Made by a program: the position numbers and the translations under genes. Of a stretch of 64,000 bases of DNA, positions 1 through 8,371 are shown piece after piece; the stretch's first letter is position 1, and each line of letters opens with the position of its first letter. This DNA comes from Ignisphaera sp. GTDB lineage: Archaea; Thermoproteota; Thermoprotei_A; Sulfolobales; Ignisphaeraceae. The notes under the pieces were generated by a model, which worked only from the letters and a program-made list of their open reading frames with translations, had not been told where the DNA came from and searched no databases. The stretch spans positions 1 to 64,000 of the forward strand of contig JAVYNU010000009.1 of assembly GCA_038735125.1 (NCBI GenBank). The letters run 5' to 3'.

Positions 1-812
1 AGATTTCTGCTGTTGGTGCTAATGTTGTTATTTGTCAGAAGGGTATTGATGATGTTGCTCAGCATTATCTGGCTAAGAAGGGTATTATGGCTGTTAGAAG
101 GGTTAAGAGAAGTGACATGGAGAAACTAGAAAAAGCTACAGGTGGGAGAATAGTTACTAGTGTTAGGGATCTGACTGAGAAAGACCTTGGACAATGTGCT
201 GTTGTAGAAGAGAGAAGGGTAGGCAACGACAAGATGGTATTTGTTGAGAACTGTAAGAACCCAAGAGCAGTCACCATTTTGCTAAGAGGAGCCAATGACA
301 TGTTGCTTGATGAGGTTGAGAGAAGCTTGAATGATGCTCTCAATACTGTTAGAAATATACTTAGAGATCCAAAGATCGTCTATGGTGGTGGAGCAGCAGA
401 GGTAGAGGTGGCAATGAGGTTAAGGAAATGGGCAGAGACAGTTGGAGGGAGGGAACAGCTAGCTATAATGGCTTTTGCTGATGCGTTGGAGGAAATACCA
501 ACGGTGCTTGCCCAGACAGCTGGCATGGATGTTTTAGAGACCCTTATGGAGCTAAGAAAGCTCCACTCAGAAGGGAAAACAGCAGCTGGCATAGATGTAG
601 TTAATGGTAAAGTTGCTGAAAGCATGGAGAAACTCAACGTTATCGAACCTGTAATAGTAAAGAAGCAGATACTGAAGAGTGCAACAGAGACCGCAACAAC
701 GGTACTCAAAATAGATGATGTCATAGCAGCCTCGCCAAAGAGGGAAGAGAAAGGGAAGAAAGAAGAGAAGAAAGAAGAGGAGGAAGAATCAAAAACACCT
801 TCTCTAGACTGA
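1..812 (+). CDS. Thermosome subunit (group II chaperonin), 5'-truncated by the window edge
   Basis: C-terminal half or so of an archaeal group II chaperonin, the ATP-driven cytosolic ring complex that folds proteins. The open frame enters from base 3 without a start codon; its first visible residues ([13 protein letters not shown]) are the typical apical-domain sequence, so the true start lies upstream. Further signatures are the return to the equatorial domain ([12 protein letters not shown]) and the region AGIDVVNG near the nucleotide pocket. The last 30 or so residues are a Lys/Glu-rich tail, usual for thermosomes. The paralogue (alpha, beta or gamma) cannot be decided from this fragment. 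It is followed by a T-rich stretch and then rpoK on the same strand. Confidence 0.97.
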   Translation, partial: ISAVGANVVICQKGIDDVAQHYLAKKGIMAVRRVKRSDMEKLEKATGGRIVTSVRDLTEKDLGQCAVVEERRVGNDKMVFVENCKNPRAVTILLRGANDMLLDEVERSLNDALNTVRNILRDPKIVYGGGAAEVEVAMRLRKWAETVGGREQLAIMAFADALEEIPTVLAQTAGMDVLETLMELRKLHSEGKTAAGIDVVNGKVAESMEKLNVIEPVIVKKQILKSATETATTVLKIDDVIAASPKREEKGKKEEKKEEEEESKTPSLD

Positions 813-887
813 GGACAACATTACAATAGAGCGATTGTTTTTAAACATAAGTTTACAGATTTTTAATCTAATAAAACTTTTATTCGC

Positions 888-897
888 TTTATTTAAA
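888..897 (+). promoter_or_regulatory. Probable TATA box of rpoK
   Basis: The A+T block TTTATTTAAA lies 35-44 bases before the rpoK ATG at 932. Transcription would start near 920, leaving a short leader that includes GATAAGG. Assigned by position and composition only. Confidence 0.45.
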
Positions 898-931
898 TTA
901 CAATACATGAACAACTGATAAGGTTTTTACA

Positions 932-1303
932 ATGAGTAAAGATCAGCAAGTTCCAACATTAGTAAAGTCGTTAAATGAGATTAGAATAGGGCCGAAAAGA
1001 CTAACAAAATACGAGAAGGCACGCATTATTTCTGCAAGGGCTATCCAACTAGCTCTAGGAGCACCTCCACTCATTGATGTTGCTAAACTAGAGTTGAAGG
1101 ATCCAATTATAATCGCCTATCATGAGCTATTAGCTGGGGTTTTACCGCTACTGATTAAACGAGTAAAGCCAAATGGTGAATATCAGTTAATTCCAGTACA
1201 GCTGCTGGCACGTGTAGAAAGAGATAGAATTGAAAAATTAAAAAGCTTGCTTGAGAACATTTTTTCACTTGAAGAAAAAGAGATTATGAGATATCTTATC
1301 TGA
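932..1303 (+). CDS. rpoK: DNA-directed RNA polymerase subunit K (Rpb6/omega homologue) with C-terminal extension
   Basis: Small assembly subunit of archaeal RNA polymerase, equivalent to eukaryotic Rpb6 and bacterial omega. The family signature [18 protein letters not shown] is followed by GAPPLID at about residues 24-49, and the usual end of the fold ([19 protein letters not shown]) lies near residues 68-90. The protein has 123 residues, whereas crenarchaeal RpoK is normally about 85-95. The excess is a charged, helix-prone tail of some 30 residues ([18 protein letters not shown] onward). The start is the ATG after a GATAAGG-type site. It stands as a single gene between the thermosome and topoisomerase genes. 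Confidence 0.92.
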   Translation: MSKDQQVPTLVKSLNEIRIGPKRLTKYEKARIISARAIQLALGAPPLIDVAKLELKDPIIIAYHELLAGVLPLLIKRVKPNGEYQLIPVQLLARVERDRIEKLKSLLENIFSLEEKEIMRYLI

Positions 1304-1438
1304 GATTAAAATGATTTAAGAGCTATCTAGGATATTCCCTATTGGCCCACATACCTTATATATTAATTTAGTTAAGGTGGTATAGTCATAGATAGAATAG
1401 AAATATAATAAGCATATTTTGGTAAAGGATGTGCTAAA

Positions 1439-3520
1439 ATGAAGGATTATTTGAAACAAAAAGGTATTTCAATAAATAATTATGTTCTTGTAATAGCAGA
1501 GAAGCCAAAAGCTGCTCAAAAGATTGCAGAAGCTCTAAATGCGAGCAAAAAGATTATGATTAATGGGGTTTCTATCTGGTTTACACAATGGAATGGAGCT
1601 TTTTACGTTATAGCGCCAGCAGCAGGCCATTTATTTACCTTGGCAACAGATGATGTAGGTTACCCAACATTTAATTTTAAATGGGTTCCCAGACATGTAG
1701 TCGATAAAGAGAGTAGGTATGCAAGAAAATATTTTGAAGTCCTTAGAATTCTTTCGCAGAAAGCCGTTGGATTCATTAATGCATGTGATTATGATGTGGA
1801 AGGCTCTTTAATCGGCTACATGATTATCAAGAATTTTGGTGACATTAAGAAGGCTAAGAGAGCCAAGTTTTCTAGTTTAACTCCCGCAGATATTCGAAAG
1901 GCTTTTTCTAATCTTTCAAGCATTGACTATAATATGGTTGAAGCTGGTTATTGTAGACATGTACTGGATTGGCTATGGGGCATAAACATATCAAGGATGC
2001 TAATGGATTTGCATAAACAGGTATTTGGAAAAAAGAGCATATTAAGTGCTGGAAGAGTTCAAACACCAACACTAGTTTATGCAACTGATATGGTGCTGAA
2101 AAGACGTTTACATGTTCCTGTGCCATATGCTGTAATAGATATTTCACTAGAACTAGGCAATAAAACGCTTAAACCAGTATATGAAGGAGACCCTATAGAC
2201 TCTTTAGACAAGGCAAAGCAGATAATCGAAAAAATAAAGATGAAGCCCTATGCCACCATTAAAAAGGTTTATAAAGAAATAAAGGTTTATAACCCACCTC
2301 ATCCATTCAATCTTCCAGATCTGCAAAAAGAGGCATATAGGATCTACAGGATAAGTCCACATAAAACACAGAAGATAGCTGAAGACCTTTATTTAGATGC
2401 CTTAATAAGCTATCCGAGGACCAACAGCCAGAAGATTCCTCAAACACTAGACATTAAAAACATATTAAACATGATTGGATTAAATAAAAACTATAGAGAC
2501 CTTGTAAAGCAGATCATCAAAGAAACTAGCGGTATTTTAAAACCCAATAACGGTCCTCTAGATGATCCTGCACACCCCGCGATTTATCCTACTGGTGAAA
2601 TGCCTAAAAAGCTGGATCCTCAACATGAAAAAATATATGATATTATTGTCAGAAGATTTTTAGCTACACTCTCTACACCTTTAAAGATCATGGAATTGAA
2701 TGTAGTGTTAGACATTCACGGCTTACGATATTCTATTACCACAAATAAAGTTTTGGACCATGGATGGCTCAAATACTATCCATATTTCCACATAGTGGAG
2801 GATCAGTATTTGACTAATTACAAGTTTATTGAGGGTGAAGAGATCCCTATAAAGAGTTTTAATATAAAGATCATGTACACAAAAGCACCTCAAGCACCAT
2901 CTAAAATATCCTTATTGAAATGGATGGAAAGCATGAACATAGGTACTGAGTCGACAAGAGCCGAGATAATAGAGTTGCTTTTTAACAGAGGATACCTAAA
3001 ATCTAAGTCAAGATCTGTAGACGTATCAGACACAGGCTTTTTCGTAACTTTTCTGCTCAAGAAGTATGTAGAGGACTTGGTTAGTGTTTCACTAACTAGG
3101 AAATTTGAAGAATATTTGAGAGATATAAGGGAAGGCAAAGCCAAGTGCGACAGCGTTGTTGAGGAGGCAAAGAATGTTTTGCTGAGGTATATAAGCAATG
3201 TATTGAAAATTAAATCAGCAATAATTTACGACATATTCTCTGTGGTGCCATGTATAGATAATGTAAATTGCAAAACAATAAGCAATAAAGGAATATGTAA
3301 AGTGTGCAGGAGATTTGCAGATGAAAATGGTTTTTGCGTTTTTCATAGAGCTGCCTGGGAGAATATTCTAAGGGAATTTGAGAAATGGAGGAAGTTCGGT
3401 TTTGACTGGAGAGGTTATTTAAAAAAGATCTTATCGCTCAAATCCTCAGGACTATATGTAAAGGAGGTTGCATATTATATTCTAAACCATGAACCAGAAA
3501 AACATAGTCCTATCTCGTGA
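1439..3520 (+). CDS. topA: DNA topoisomerase, type IA
   Basis: Type IA topoisomerase that cuts one DNA strand through a 5'-phosphotyrosine to relax negative supercoils or decatenate DNA. The N-terminal Toprim domain shows the catalytic Glu in VIAEKPKAA (E21) and the acidic triad NACDYDVEGS (D117, D119, E121). The active-site tyrosine is Y325 in LISYPRTNS. A later motif, GTESTRAEIIELL, is typical of the topoisomerase core. The C-terminus carries a Cys-rich segment (CIDN..NCK..GICKVCRRF) that probably binds zinc. At 693 residues it has the size of archaeal topoisomerase I/III, and no helicase domain is present, so it is not reverse gyrase. It overlaps the convergent signal peptidase gene by 11 bases. 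Confidence 0.95.
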   Translation: MKDYLKQKGISINNYVLVIAEKPKAAQKIAEALNASKKIMINGVSIWFTQWNGAFYVIAPAAGHLFTLATDDVGYPTFNFKWVPRHVVDKESRYARKYFEVLRILSQKAVGFINACDYDVEGSLIGYMIIKNFGDIKKAKRAKFSSLTPADIRKAFSNLSSIDYNMVEAGYCRHVLDWLWGINISRMLMDLHKQVFGKKSILSAGRVQTPTLVYATDMVLKRRLHVPVPYAVIDISLELGNKTLKPVYEGDPIDSLDKAKQIIEKIKMKPYATIKKVYKEIKVYNPPHPFNLPDLQKEAYRIYRISPHKTQKIAEDLYLDALISYPRTNSQKIPQTLDIKNILNMIGLNKNYRDLVKQIIKETSGILKPNNGPLDDPAHPAIYPTGEMPKKLDPQHEKIYDIIVRRFLATLSTPLKIMELNVVLDIHGLRYSITTNKVLDHGWLKYYPYFHIVEDQYLTNYKFIEGEEIPIKSFNIKIMYTKAPQAPSKISLLKWMESMNIGTESTRAEIIELLFNRGYLKSKSRSVDVSDTGFFVTFLLKKYVEDLVSVSLTRKFEEYLRDIREGKAKCDSVVEEAKNVLLRYISNVLKIKSAIIYDIFSVVPCIDNVNCKTISNKGICKVCRRFADENGFCVFHRAAWENILREFEKWRKFGFDWRGYLKKILSLKSSGLYVKEVAYYILNHEPEKHSPIS

Positions 3521-4034
3521 TAAGACCTGTTATTTTTATTACAACGCCATTTATCTGCAAAACCTTTCCTACTACTCTCGAAACATCTATACCTCTATAA
3601 CTATCATCGATTGCTTGAAGTATGTTTTCAACAAAGACATTGTTAACACCATGCAAAATTTCTATGGTGCCTTTTCTGCATTCAATGCTAGTTCTATATG
3701 AGATGAATGTTGCTTGATCAACAAACTGATTGTTATCACCTTTTGTCATATAAAGGTTCTTGCCAGAACAATTTATTATACCTATTACTCTATGTATCAC
3801 AAATTCATTATAGTCATTTCTAAAAATAATTATGTCGCCAAGGTGTATGTTATCAGATGGAATAATTAACACAATATCACCGTCGTGAAGCAATGGATAC
3901 ATACTATACCCTTCAACAACAGCTATGGTTATTTGTTTCCATAAATAATAAGCCAAATTGGCGTAAAGCAGTAACAATATAAGCAATAAAAGCAATACTG
4001 TTTCAAGAGTTTTTAGTGTTTTGCTCATTTCCAT
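3510..4034 (-). CDS. Signal peptidase I, archaeal/ER type
   Basis: Membrane-bound peptidase (family S26B) that removes signal peptides from exported proteins. It has a Leu-rich transmembrane segment near the N-terminus, the catalytic serine in VEGYSMYP, box DIVLIIPSDNIHLGDIIIF and the catalytic histidine in VIHRVIGI. The enzyme therefore belongs to the Ser-His type of Archaea and the ER rather than the Ser-Lys bacterial type. The frame is open further upstream, but I chose the ATG at 4034. It lies two bases after the stop of the zinc-ribbon gene and behind GAGGAGG, so the two genes are probably translationally coupled. An ATG six bases later is also possible. Confidence 0.9.
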   Translation of the reverse strand: MEMSKTLKTLETVLLLLLILLLLYANLAYYLWKQITIAVVEGYSMYPLLHDGDIVLIIPSDNIHLGDIIIFRNDYNEFVIHRVIGIINCSGKNLYMTKGDNNQFVDQATFISYRTSIECRKGTIEILHGVNNVFVENILQAIDDSYRGIDVSRVVGKVLQINGVVIKITGLITR

Positions 4035-4035
4035 T

Positions 4036-4359
4036 CTACTCTTCCTCCTCATTAGAAATCTCATCTAAATCAAGTTCGATTACATTTTCGCTTCTTTCGC
4101 TTCTACCACTACCTAGAGTAATAGTTTTCTTAGCACTCTCTATCTCTACATTCTCACTACCGACTTTCATTTTCGATATAACACTACGCCATTTGTAACC
4201 GCAGTTGGGACACTCATATATTCCCATTATAGTTATAGTCACTCTTCCTGCACTATCAGGTATTGGTGCTATTAATTGCCATGTTTTGGTGGGAGAAGAT
4301 ACAACTGTTCCACACTTTGGACACTTGTTTGAGATCTTTTGACTTTCCTTTTTGGGCAT
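4036..4359 (-). CDS. Zinc-ribbon protein of unknown function
   Basis: Protein of 107 residues with two CPxCG knuckles, CPKCGTVV near residue 14 and CPNCGYKW near residue 51, separated by a short beta-rich stretch (TWQLIAPIPDSAGRVTITI). This pattern fits one four-Cys zinc ribbon as seen in archaeal transcription or RNA-binding factors. The C-terminal 45 residues are acidic and probably disordered, ending in a run of glutamates. The start is ATG 4359; a GTG two codons earlier is possible. It is the first gene of a two-gene unit with signal peptidase I. I do not recognise a named family. Confidence 0.75.
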   Translation of the reverse strand: MPKKESQKISNKCPKCGTVVSSPTKTWQLIAPIPDSAGRVTITIMGIYECPNCGYKWRSVISKMKVGSENVEIESAKKTITLGSGRSERSENVIELDLDEISNEEEE

Positions 4360-4391
4360 TCCCACTCACATGCATACCATTACTTAAGTCG

Positions 4392-4402
4392 CGTATATAA
4401 AC
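4392..4402 (-). promoter_or_regulatory. Probable TATA box of the zinc-ribbon/signal peptidase unit
   Basis: On the minus strand the sequence reads TTTATATACGC, about 35-45 bases before ATG 4359. Transcription would start close to the start codon. Enolase diverges from the same 108-bp spacer, with its own A+T block at 4418-4428. Confidence 0.45.
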
Positions 4403-4467
4403 CTTTGATAGAGGAGCAAAATATATTATGTTCTAACAATAATAATTTTAATCGCAAGTGATGAGCA

Positions 4468-5757
4468 ATGTCCAATCCATACATAATAAAATTTGTAGAT
4501 GCATTACAAGTGCTTGATTCACGTGGGGATCCTACCGTAGAGGTAGTTGTAGAAACTGTTGGTGGTGGCGTTGGTAGAGCCATTGCACCAGCAGGAGCAT
4601 CTAGAGGTAAATTTGAGGCTCTAGAGCTTAGGGATGAAGATGCGAAAAAGTTTAAAGGGCGAGGCGTAAGCAAAGCTGTTTCAAATGTTGTAAATTATAT
4701 TGCGCCAGCAATACAAGGAATTGATGCAAGAAAACAGAGAGAAGTAGATAAAATAATGATGCAGATAGATGGTACCCCCACCAAATCTAGGTTAGGTGCA
4801 AATGCAATTTTAGCAACGAGTTTAGCTGTAGCAAAGGCAGCTGCTGATACATCAAAAATTCCCCTATTTCAGTATCTAGGAGGCATGAATAGCAGAATTT
4901 TACCTGTGCCACTTTTGAATATTATTAACGGAGGTGCGCATGCAGGAAATGAACTAGCTGTCCAAGAGTTTATGATAGTTCCAATAGATTTTGATTCATT
5001 TTCAGATGCAATAAGAGCTGCAGTTGAAATATACAAGGAATTGAAATCAGTGCTAAAAAACAGGTACGGATCCTTGGCAGTCAACGTAGGTGATGAAGGC
5101 GGATATGCCCCTCCAATGAAATTTGTGAGAGAGGCTATAGAGGCTCTTTTAACAGCCATTAAAAACTGTGGCTATGATTCAGAGAAGCAGGTGAGGATAT
5201 CACTAGATGCAGCAGCTTCTCAGTTTTACGATGAGGCAAATAACGTTTATGTAGTAGATGGTAACAGGCTCAGTAAAGAAAAGCTTATTGAATATTGGAA
5301 ATCGTTAGCTACAGAATTCAACATTTTAAGCATTGAAGATCCATTCAACGAAGAGGAGTTTGAGGCTTATGCTGAGCTTAGAAAAGAGCTAAAAGATAAA
5401 ACAATTATTGTTGGTGACGATCTTACCGTAACAAACGTTAACAGACTTGAAACAGCAATCAAATATGGCTCTGTCTCTGCTGTTATTGTTAAACCTAATC
5501 AGATAGGTACACTATCGGAGACTCTAGACTTCATATCGTTAGCTAAAAACAATGGTGTCTATACAATTATAAGTCATAGAAGTGGGGAAAGCGAAGATAA
5601 TACAATAGCCCACCTTGCTGTGGCTGTGAACGGACCATTTATAAAAACTGGAGCCCCAGCAAGAGGAGAACGAACTGCCAAGTACAATGAATTGCTGAGG
5701 ATAGAAAAATACCTTGCCGGCAATGCAATATACGCTGGGAAGTTCTTAAAGTTGTAG
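4468..5757 (+). CDS. eno: Enolase (phosphopyruvate hydratase)
   Basis: Mg-dependent enzyme of the lower glycolytic/gluconeogenic trunk that interconverts 2-phosphoglycerate and phosphoenolpyruvate. Family landmarks appear in order: QVLDSRGDPTVEV at the N-terminus, the mobile loop APAGASRGKFEA, GGAHAGNELAVQEFM, the metal-ligand segments SLDAAA, SIEDPF and VGDDLTVTN, the catalytic lysine in VKPNQIGT and SHRSGESED. The length of 429 residues is normal. The start ATG 4468 gives the expected N-terminus; it follows an A+T-rich element at 4418-4428. Its product is also the product of PPDK, encoded 7 kb downstream. Confidence 0.98.
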   Translation: MSNPYIIKFVDALQVLDSRGDPTVEVVVETVGGGVGRAIAPAGASRGKFEALELRDEDAKKFKGRGVSKAVSNVVNYIAPAIQGIDARKQREVDKIMMQIDGTPTKSRLGANAILATSLAVAKAAADTSKIPLFQYLGGMNSRILPVPLLNIINGGAHAGNELAVQEFMIVPIDFDSFSDAIRAAVEIYKELKSVLKNRYGSLAVNVGDEGGYAPPMKFVREAIEALLTAIKNCGYDSEKQVRISLDAAASQFYDEANNVYVVDGNRLSKEKLIEYWKSLATEFNILSIEDPFNEEEFEAYAELRKELKDKTIIVGDDLTVTNVNRLETAIKYGSVSAVIVKPNQIGTLSETLDFISLAKNNGVYTIISHRSGESEDNTIAHLAVAVNGPFIKTGAPARGERTAKYNELLRIEKYLAGNAIYAGKFLKL

Positions 5758-5944
5758 CAATTTTGTTCAGCAAAGGGCTCTTCATCAATTTTATTCAGTA
5801 GCGCCCTAGACCTCATCATGTTGCAACGCTATAGTTAATTGAGGCACAACAATTAATTAATTTTTATACCAAAATATATCACAGTGTCTAAATTAGTAGA
5901 AAGAGAAGCATAAAACATATACTGTTTTTGCTGGGTTTGAGAGA

Positions 5945-7099
5945 ATGGTTACAAACTTACCTGCTGAAGCTAAAGCAAAATTTGCAAAATACATGGAGGC
6001 TAGAACACCTGAGGAAAAGCTTCGAGCACTAGAGGAGTTTCTTTCAGCAGTTCCAAAACATAAGGGTACAGAGAATCTTGTACGCTGGGTTAGAAAAAGG
6101 ATGGCTGAGCTTAGAGAAGAAATTGAGGAGAAAAGACAGAAGAGGTCAGGAGGTGGACTCTCCTTTTTTGTTGAAAAAGAGGGGGCCGCTCAACTGATTT
6201 TACTGGGCTTCACAAAGTCTGGCAAGAGTGCTTTACTGAGATTCTTAACTGGGGCCAAAGCCGAGGTCTCAGACGTTCCATATACTACTAAGTTCCCTGT
6301 TGTCGGTATGATGCAATATGAAGATGTACAATTTCAGATTGTTGAAGCACCTTCAATAATACCAGAAGGAGGAGGATGGAACACAAAAGTAGCTGGCCTA
6401 GTTAAGAATAGTGATGGTATCATAATAGTGTTGGATGCTTCAAAAGATTATGAGAATGATTTTAAACGTATTATCGAATTTTTGAATGACAATGGAATTA
6501 GTATTGAGAGGCCTAGAGGATTTGTGGAAATTGAGAAGAGCCATGCTGGTGGGATAAGAATAGTTAATTATGGCAGATTTTTAGGTACTGAAGAGGATGT
6601 TGTCAAACTTCTTAATAGCTATAGAATATACAATGCAATAGTTAAAATATATGGTGAAGCAAATCTAGACGATGTTGAAAAAGCAATTTTTGAAAGGGTA
6701 GTGTATAAACCAGCCCTAGTTTTATTAAATAAAATAGACCTTGTTAATGATTCAAGTAACTTACATGATAGATTCTTAAAGGAATTAAAATTGCCTGCCA
6801 TCTCTGTTTCAATAGTGAAGGGATTTAACAAAGATGTTATAGGAGATGCAATATTTAGATTGGTCAATATCATAAGAATATATACTAAACCTCCCAATGG
6901 AGAGCCATCATCTAGACCGCTAGTGCTAAAAAAGGGAGCTACAGTACTTGATGTCGCAAAAGCAATTCACAAAGATTTTGTGAGAAAATTTGCCTATGCC
7001 AGGGTCTGGGGTACCTCTGTAAAATATCCTGGGCAGAGGGTGGGTCTGGATCATATTTTGCATGATAGAGATGTAGTTGAAATAGTTCTTAGAAAATAA
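5945..7099 (+). CDS. GTP-binding protein, DRG/Obg family with TGS domain
   Basis: Cytosolic GTPase of the DRG (developmentally regulated GTP-binding) branch of the Obg family, generally linked to ribosomes and translation. The order is a charged helical N-terminus (about residues 10-70), the G domain with P-loop GFTKSGKS (88-95), switch region VPYTTKFPV, a G3 position reading EAPS where most GTPases have DxxG, and G4 NKID. The C-terminal TGS domain runs from about residue 315 to 384 (KKGATVLDVAKAIHKDF...GLDHILHDRDVVEI). The length of 384 fits archaeal DRG proteins. The gene stands alone with the ATG at 5945. Confidence 0.92.
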   Translation: MVTNLPAEAKAKFAKYMEARTPEEKLRALEEFLSAVPKHKGTENLVRWVRKRMAELREEIEEKRQKRSGGGLSFFVEKEGAAQLILLGFTKSGKSALLRFLTGAKAEVSDVPYTTKFPVVGMMQYEDVQFQIVEAPSIIPEGGGWNTKVAGLVKNSDGIIIVLDASKDYENDFKRIIEFLNDNGISIERPRGFVEIEKSHAGGIRIVNYGRFLGTEEDVVKLLNSYRIYNAIVKIYGEANLDDVEKAIFERVVYKPALVLLNKIDLVNDSSNLHDRFLKELKLPAISVSIVKGFNKDVIGDAIFRLVNIIRIYTKPPNGEPSSRPLVLKKGATVLDVAKAIHKDFVRKFAYARVWGTSVKYPGQRVGLDHILHDRDVVEIVLRK

Positions 7100-7154
7100 A
7101 TTCATAACAATTTAAATACCTTTCACATACCTAAACACTTAGAAGGTAATTAAA

Positions 7155-7466
7155 ATGAATGTTAAAAAACTAATACTAGTAACTGCAAAGCATCTTCCAC
7201 AACATAAGTACTTTGAGGCATTGGCGAAGCAGCTAGCAGAGCAGTTAAAGGTGCCTCTGGATATAATTGAAGAGGATTATGTGTTCGTAAATACATATGG
7301 TGAGAAGGACGAATTTGGTATGGCTTGGCTTCCACAATTATTCGCGGAATTGAATGGGGAAATAAAGCCTGTTCTAACAAGGCTACCAATAAGTGAAAAG
7401 ACTTTAGATGTTGATCTAGAAAAAGCGAGAAAAGAAGTACTAAATGCGTTAGGCCTTGCACAATAA
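7155..7466 (+). CDS. Small conserved protein of unknown function
   Basis: Soluble protein of 103 residues without signal peptide or membrane segment. It opens with a predicted beta-alpha-beta unit (KKLILVTAKH, then a helix of about 20 residues, then VPLDIIEEDY) and ends in an acidic/basic helix. This could be a thioredoxin-like or Rossmann-like small fold, but no CxxC or nucleotide motif is visible. The start is ATG 7155; a TTTAAATA element at about 7111-7118 is a candidate TATA box. It converges on the next gene with a gap of seven bases. I do not recognise the family. Confidence 0.7.
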   Translation: MNVKKLILVTAKHLPQHKYFEALAKQLAEQLKVPLDIIEEDYVFVNTYGEKDEFGMAWLPQLFAELNGEIKPVLTRLPISEKTLDVDLEKARKEVLNALGLAQ

Positions 7467-7473
7467 CATACCA

Positions 7474-7899
7474 TTATTCCTCTTCAGTTTCTTCTTCCTC
7501 TCTATGTTCAGGCGATGTTATTCCTTTTGCCAGTTCCTCTACTTTCTCCGAAATGAACTCATCTATATATGGTGCAACAATAAATACTTTCGAATCAATT
7601 ATATTATCGTCTATCCACTGATTCTCAAAGCTTACAAGGTAAACAATCACCTCCACAGTTGCAACATCACCTTTTCTCCTAAGATTAAGCTGTGAATAAA
7701 GATCATACTGCTCTTTTTTTATGGGCAACTTAATGTTTATTTCATGTTTATGTTTCATCACTATCAAATCAGATTTTTGTGGCTCCCAAATATTCAAAGC
7801 CTTCATTACAACGTCCTTTAAAACATTATTAAATTCTCCTTCGACTATGTTTTTCTCCTTTATTTCCCCTAATTCAGCTCTTAGAACTAGTATTCTCAA
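7474..7899 (-). CDS. Crenarchaeal conserved protein, possibly DUF2286-like
   Basis: Soluble protein of 141 residues. It begins MRILVLRAELG, has a central mixed alpha/beta region (IVEGEFNNVLKDVVMKALNIW, later EVIVYLVSFENQW) and ends in an acidic tail. The arrangement reminds me of the uncharacterised crenarchaeal family DUF2286, but I could not check it and give this as a hint only. No catalytic motif, Cys pair or membrane segment is visible. It stands downstream of a small membrane protein on the same strand. Confidence 0.65.
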   Translation of the reverse strand: MRILVLRAELGEIKEKNIVEGEFNNVLKDVVMKALNIWEPQKSDLIVMKHKHEINIKLPIKKEQYDLYSQLNLRRKGDVATVEVIVYLVSFENQWIDDNIIDSKVFIVAPYIDEFISEKVEELAKGITSPEHREEEETEEE

Positions 7900-7962
7900 T
7901 ATTCATTACCTCTCTAATTTATTCATAGAAACAATGTATGTCGGTTTAAAAAATTATATAGT

Positions 7963-8205
7963 TTATATGATCAATGAAATAGTTATGAATATTATTCCTA
8001 ACATTAATACAACCAAGCCGAGGTATTTTACATTCATTTTCCAAAAGGCTTTTGCTAGTTTTGCTATTCCCACACTAAGATAATATACTGTGACTATCAT
8101 CACTAGTACTACACCAATCCATGCAAACATCTTTGCAATATTGCTACTATTGTTTATTAATAGCGTAAAATGATTAAGCACATCAGTTAGTTCTTCTAAC
8201 CCCAT
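7963..8205 (-). CDS. Small membrane protein with two transmembrane segments
   Basis: Taken from ATG 8205 the protein has 80 residues: a short polar N-terminus (about 25 residues) and two hydrophobic helices, roughly residues 27-48 (AWIGVVLVMIVTVYYLSVGI) and 58-78 (YLGLVVLMLGIIFITISLII). They are joined by a basic loop (KLAKAFWKMNVK). The upstream in-frame extension to 8343 has no membrane-protein character and holds a candidate TATA element near 8235-8245, so I leave it out. No family recognised. Confidence 0.55.
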   Translation of the reverse strand: MGLEELTDVLNHFTLLINNSSNIAKMFAWIGVVLVMIVTVYYLSVGIAKLAKAFWKMNVKYLGLVVLMLGIIFITISLII

Positions 8206-8371
8206 ATTGATTTTCCCAAAAATTTTTGTTCCAAAATGGGATATAATAAAAGTAGTACGGCATTTGCAACTGTGATGAAGGTTAAAAGCGCTGATTAATG
8301 ATGAGAGCCCACAACTGAGTGGAAAATATACAGATATAAACAAGTCTATTCCAGGTCAAAATCATGCGCTT

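Noticed and set aside
1439-3520. Reverse gyrase considered for the topoisomerase gene
   Set aside because: No N-terminal SF2 helicase domain; 693 residues fit a plain type IA topoisomerase.
8206-8343. 46-residue N-terminal extension of the small membrane protein
   Set aside because: No family or membrane character; contains a TATA-like element of the shorter gene.
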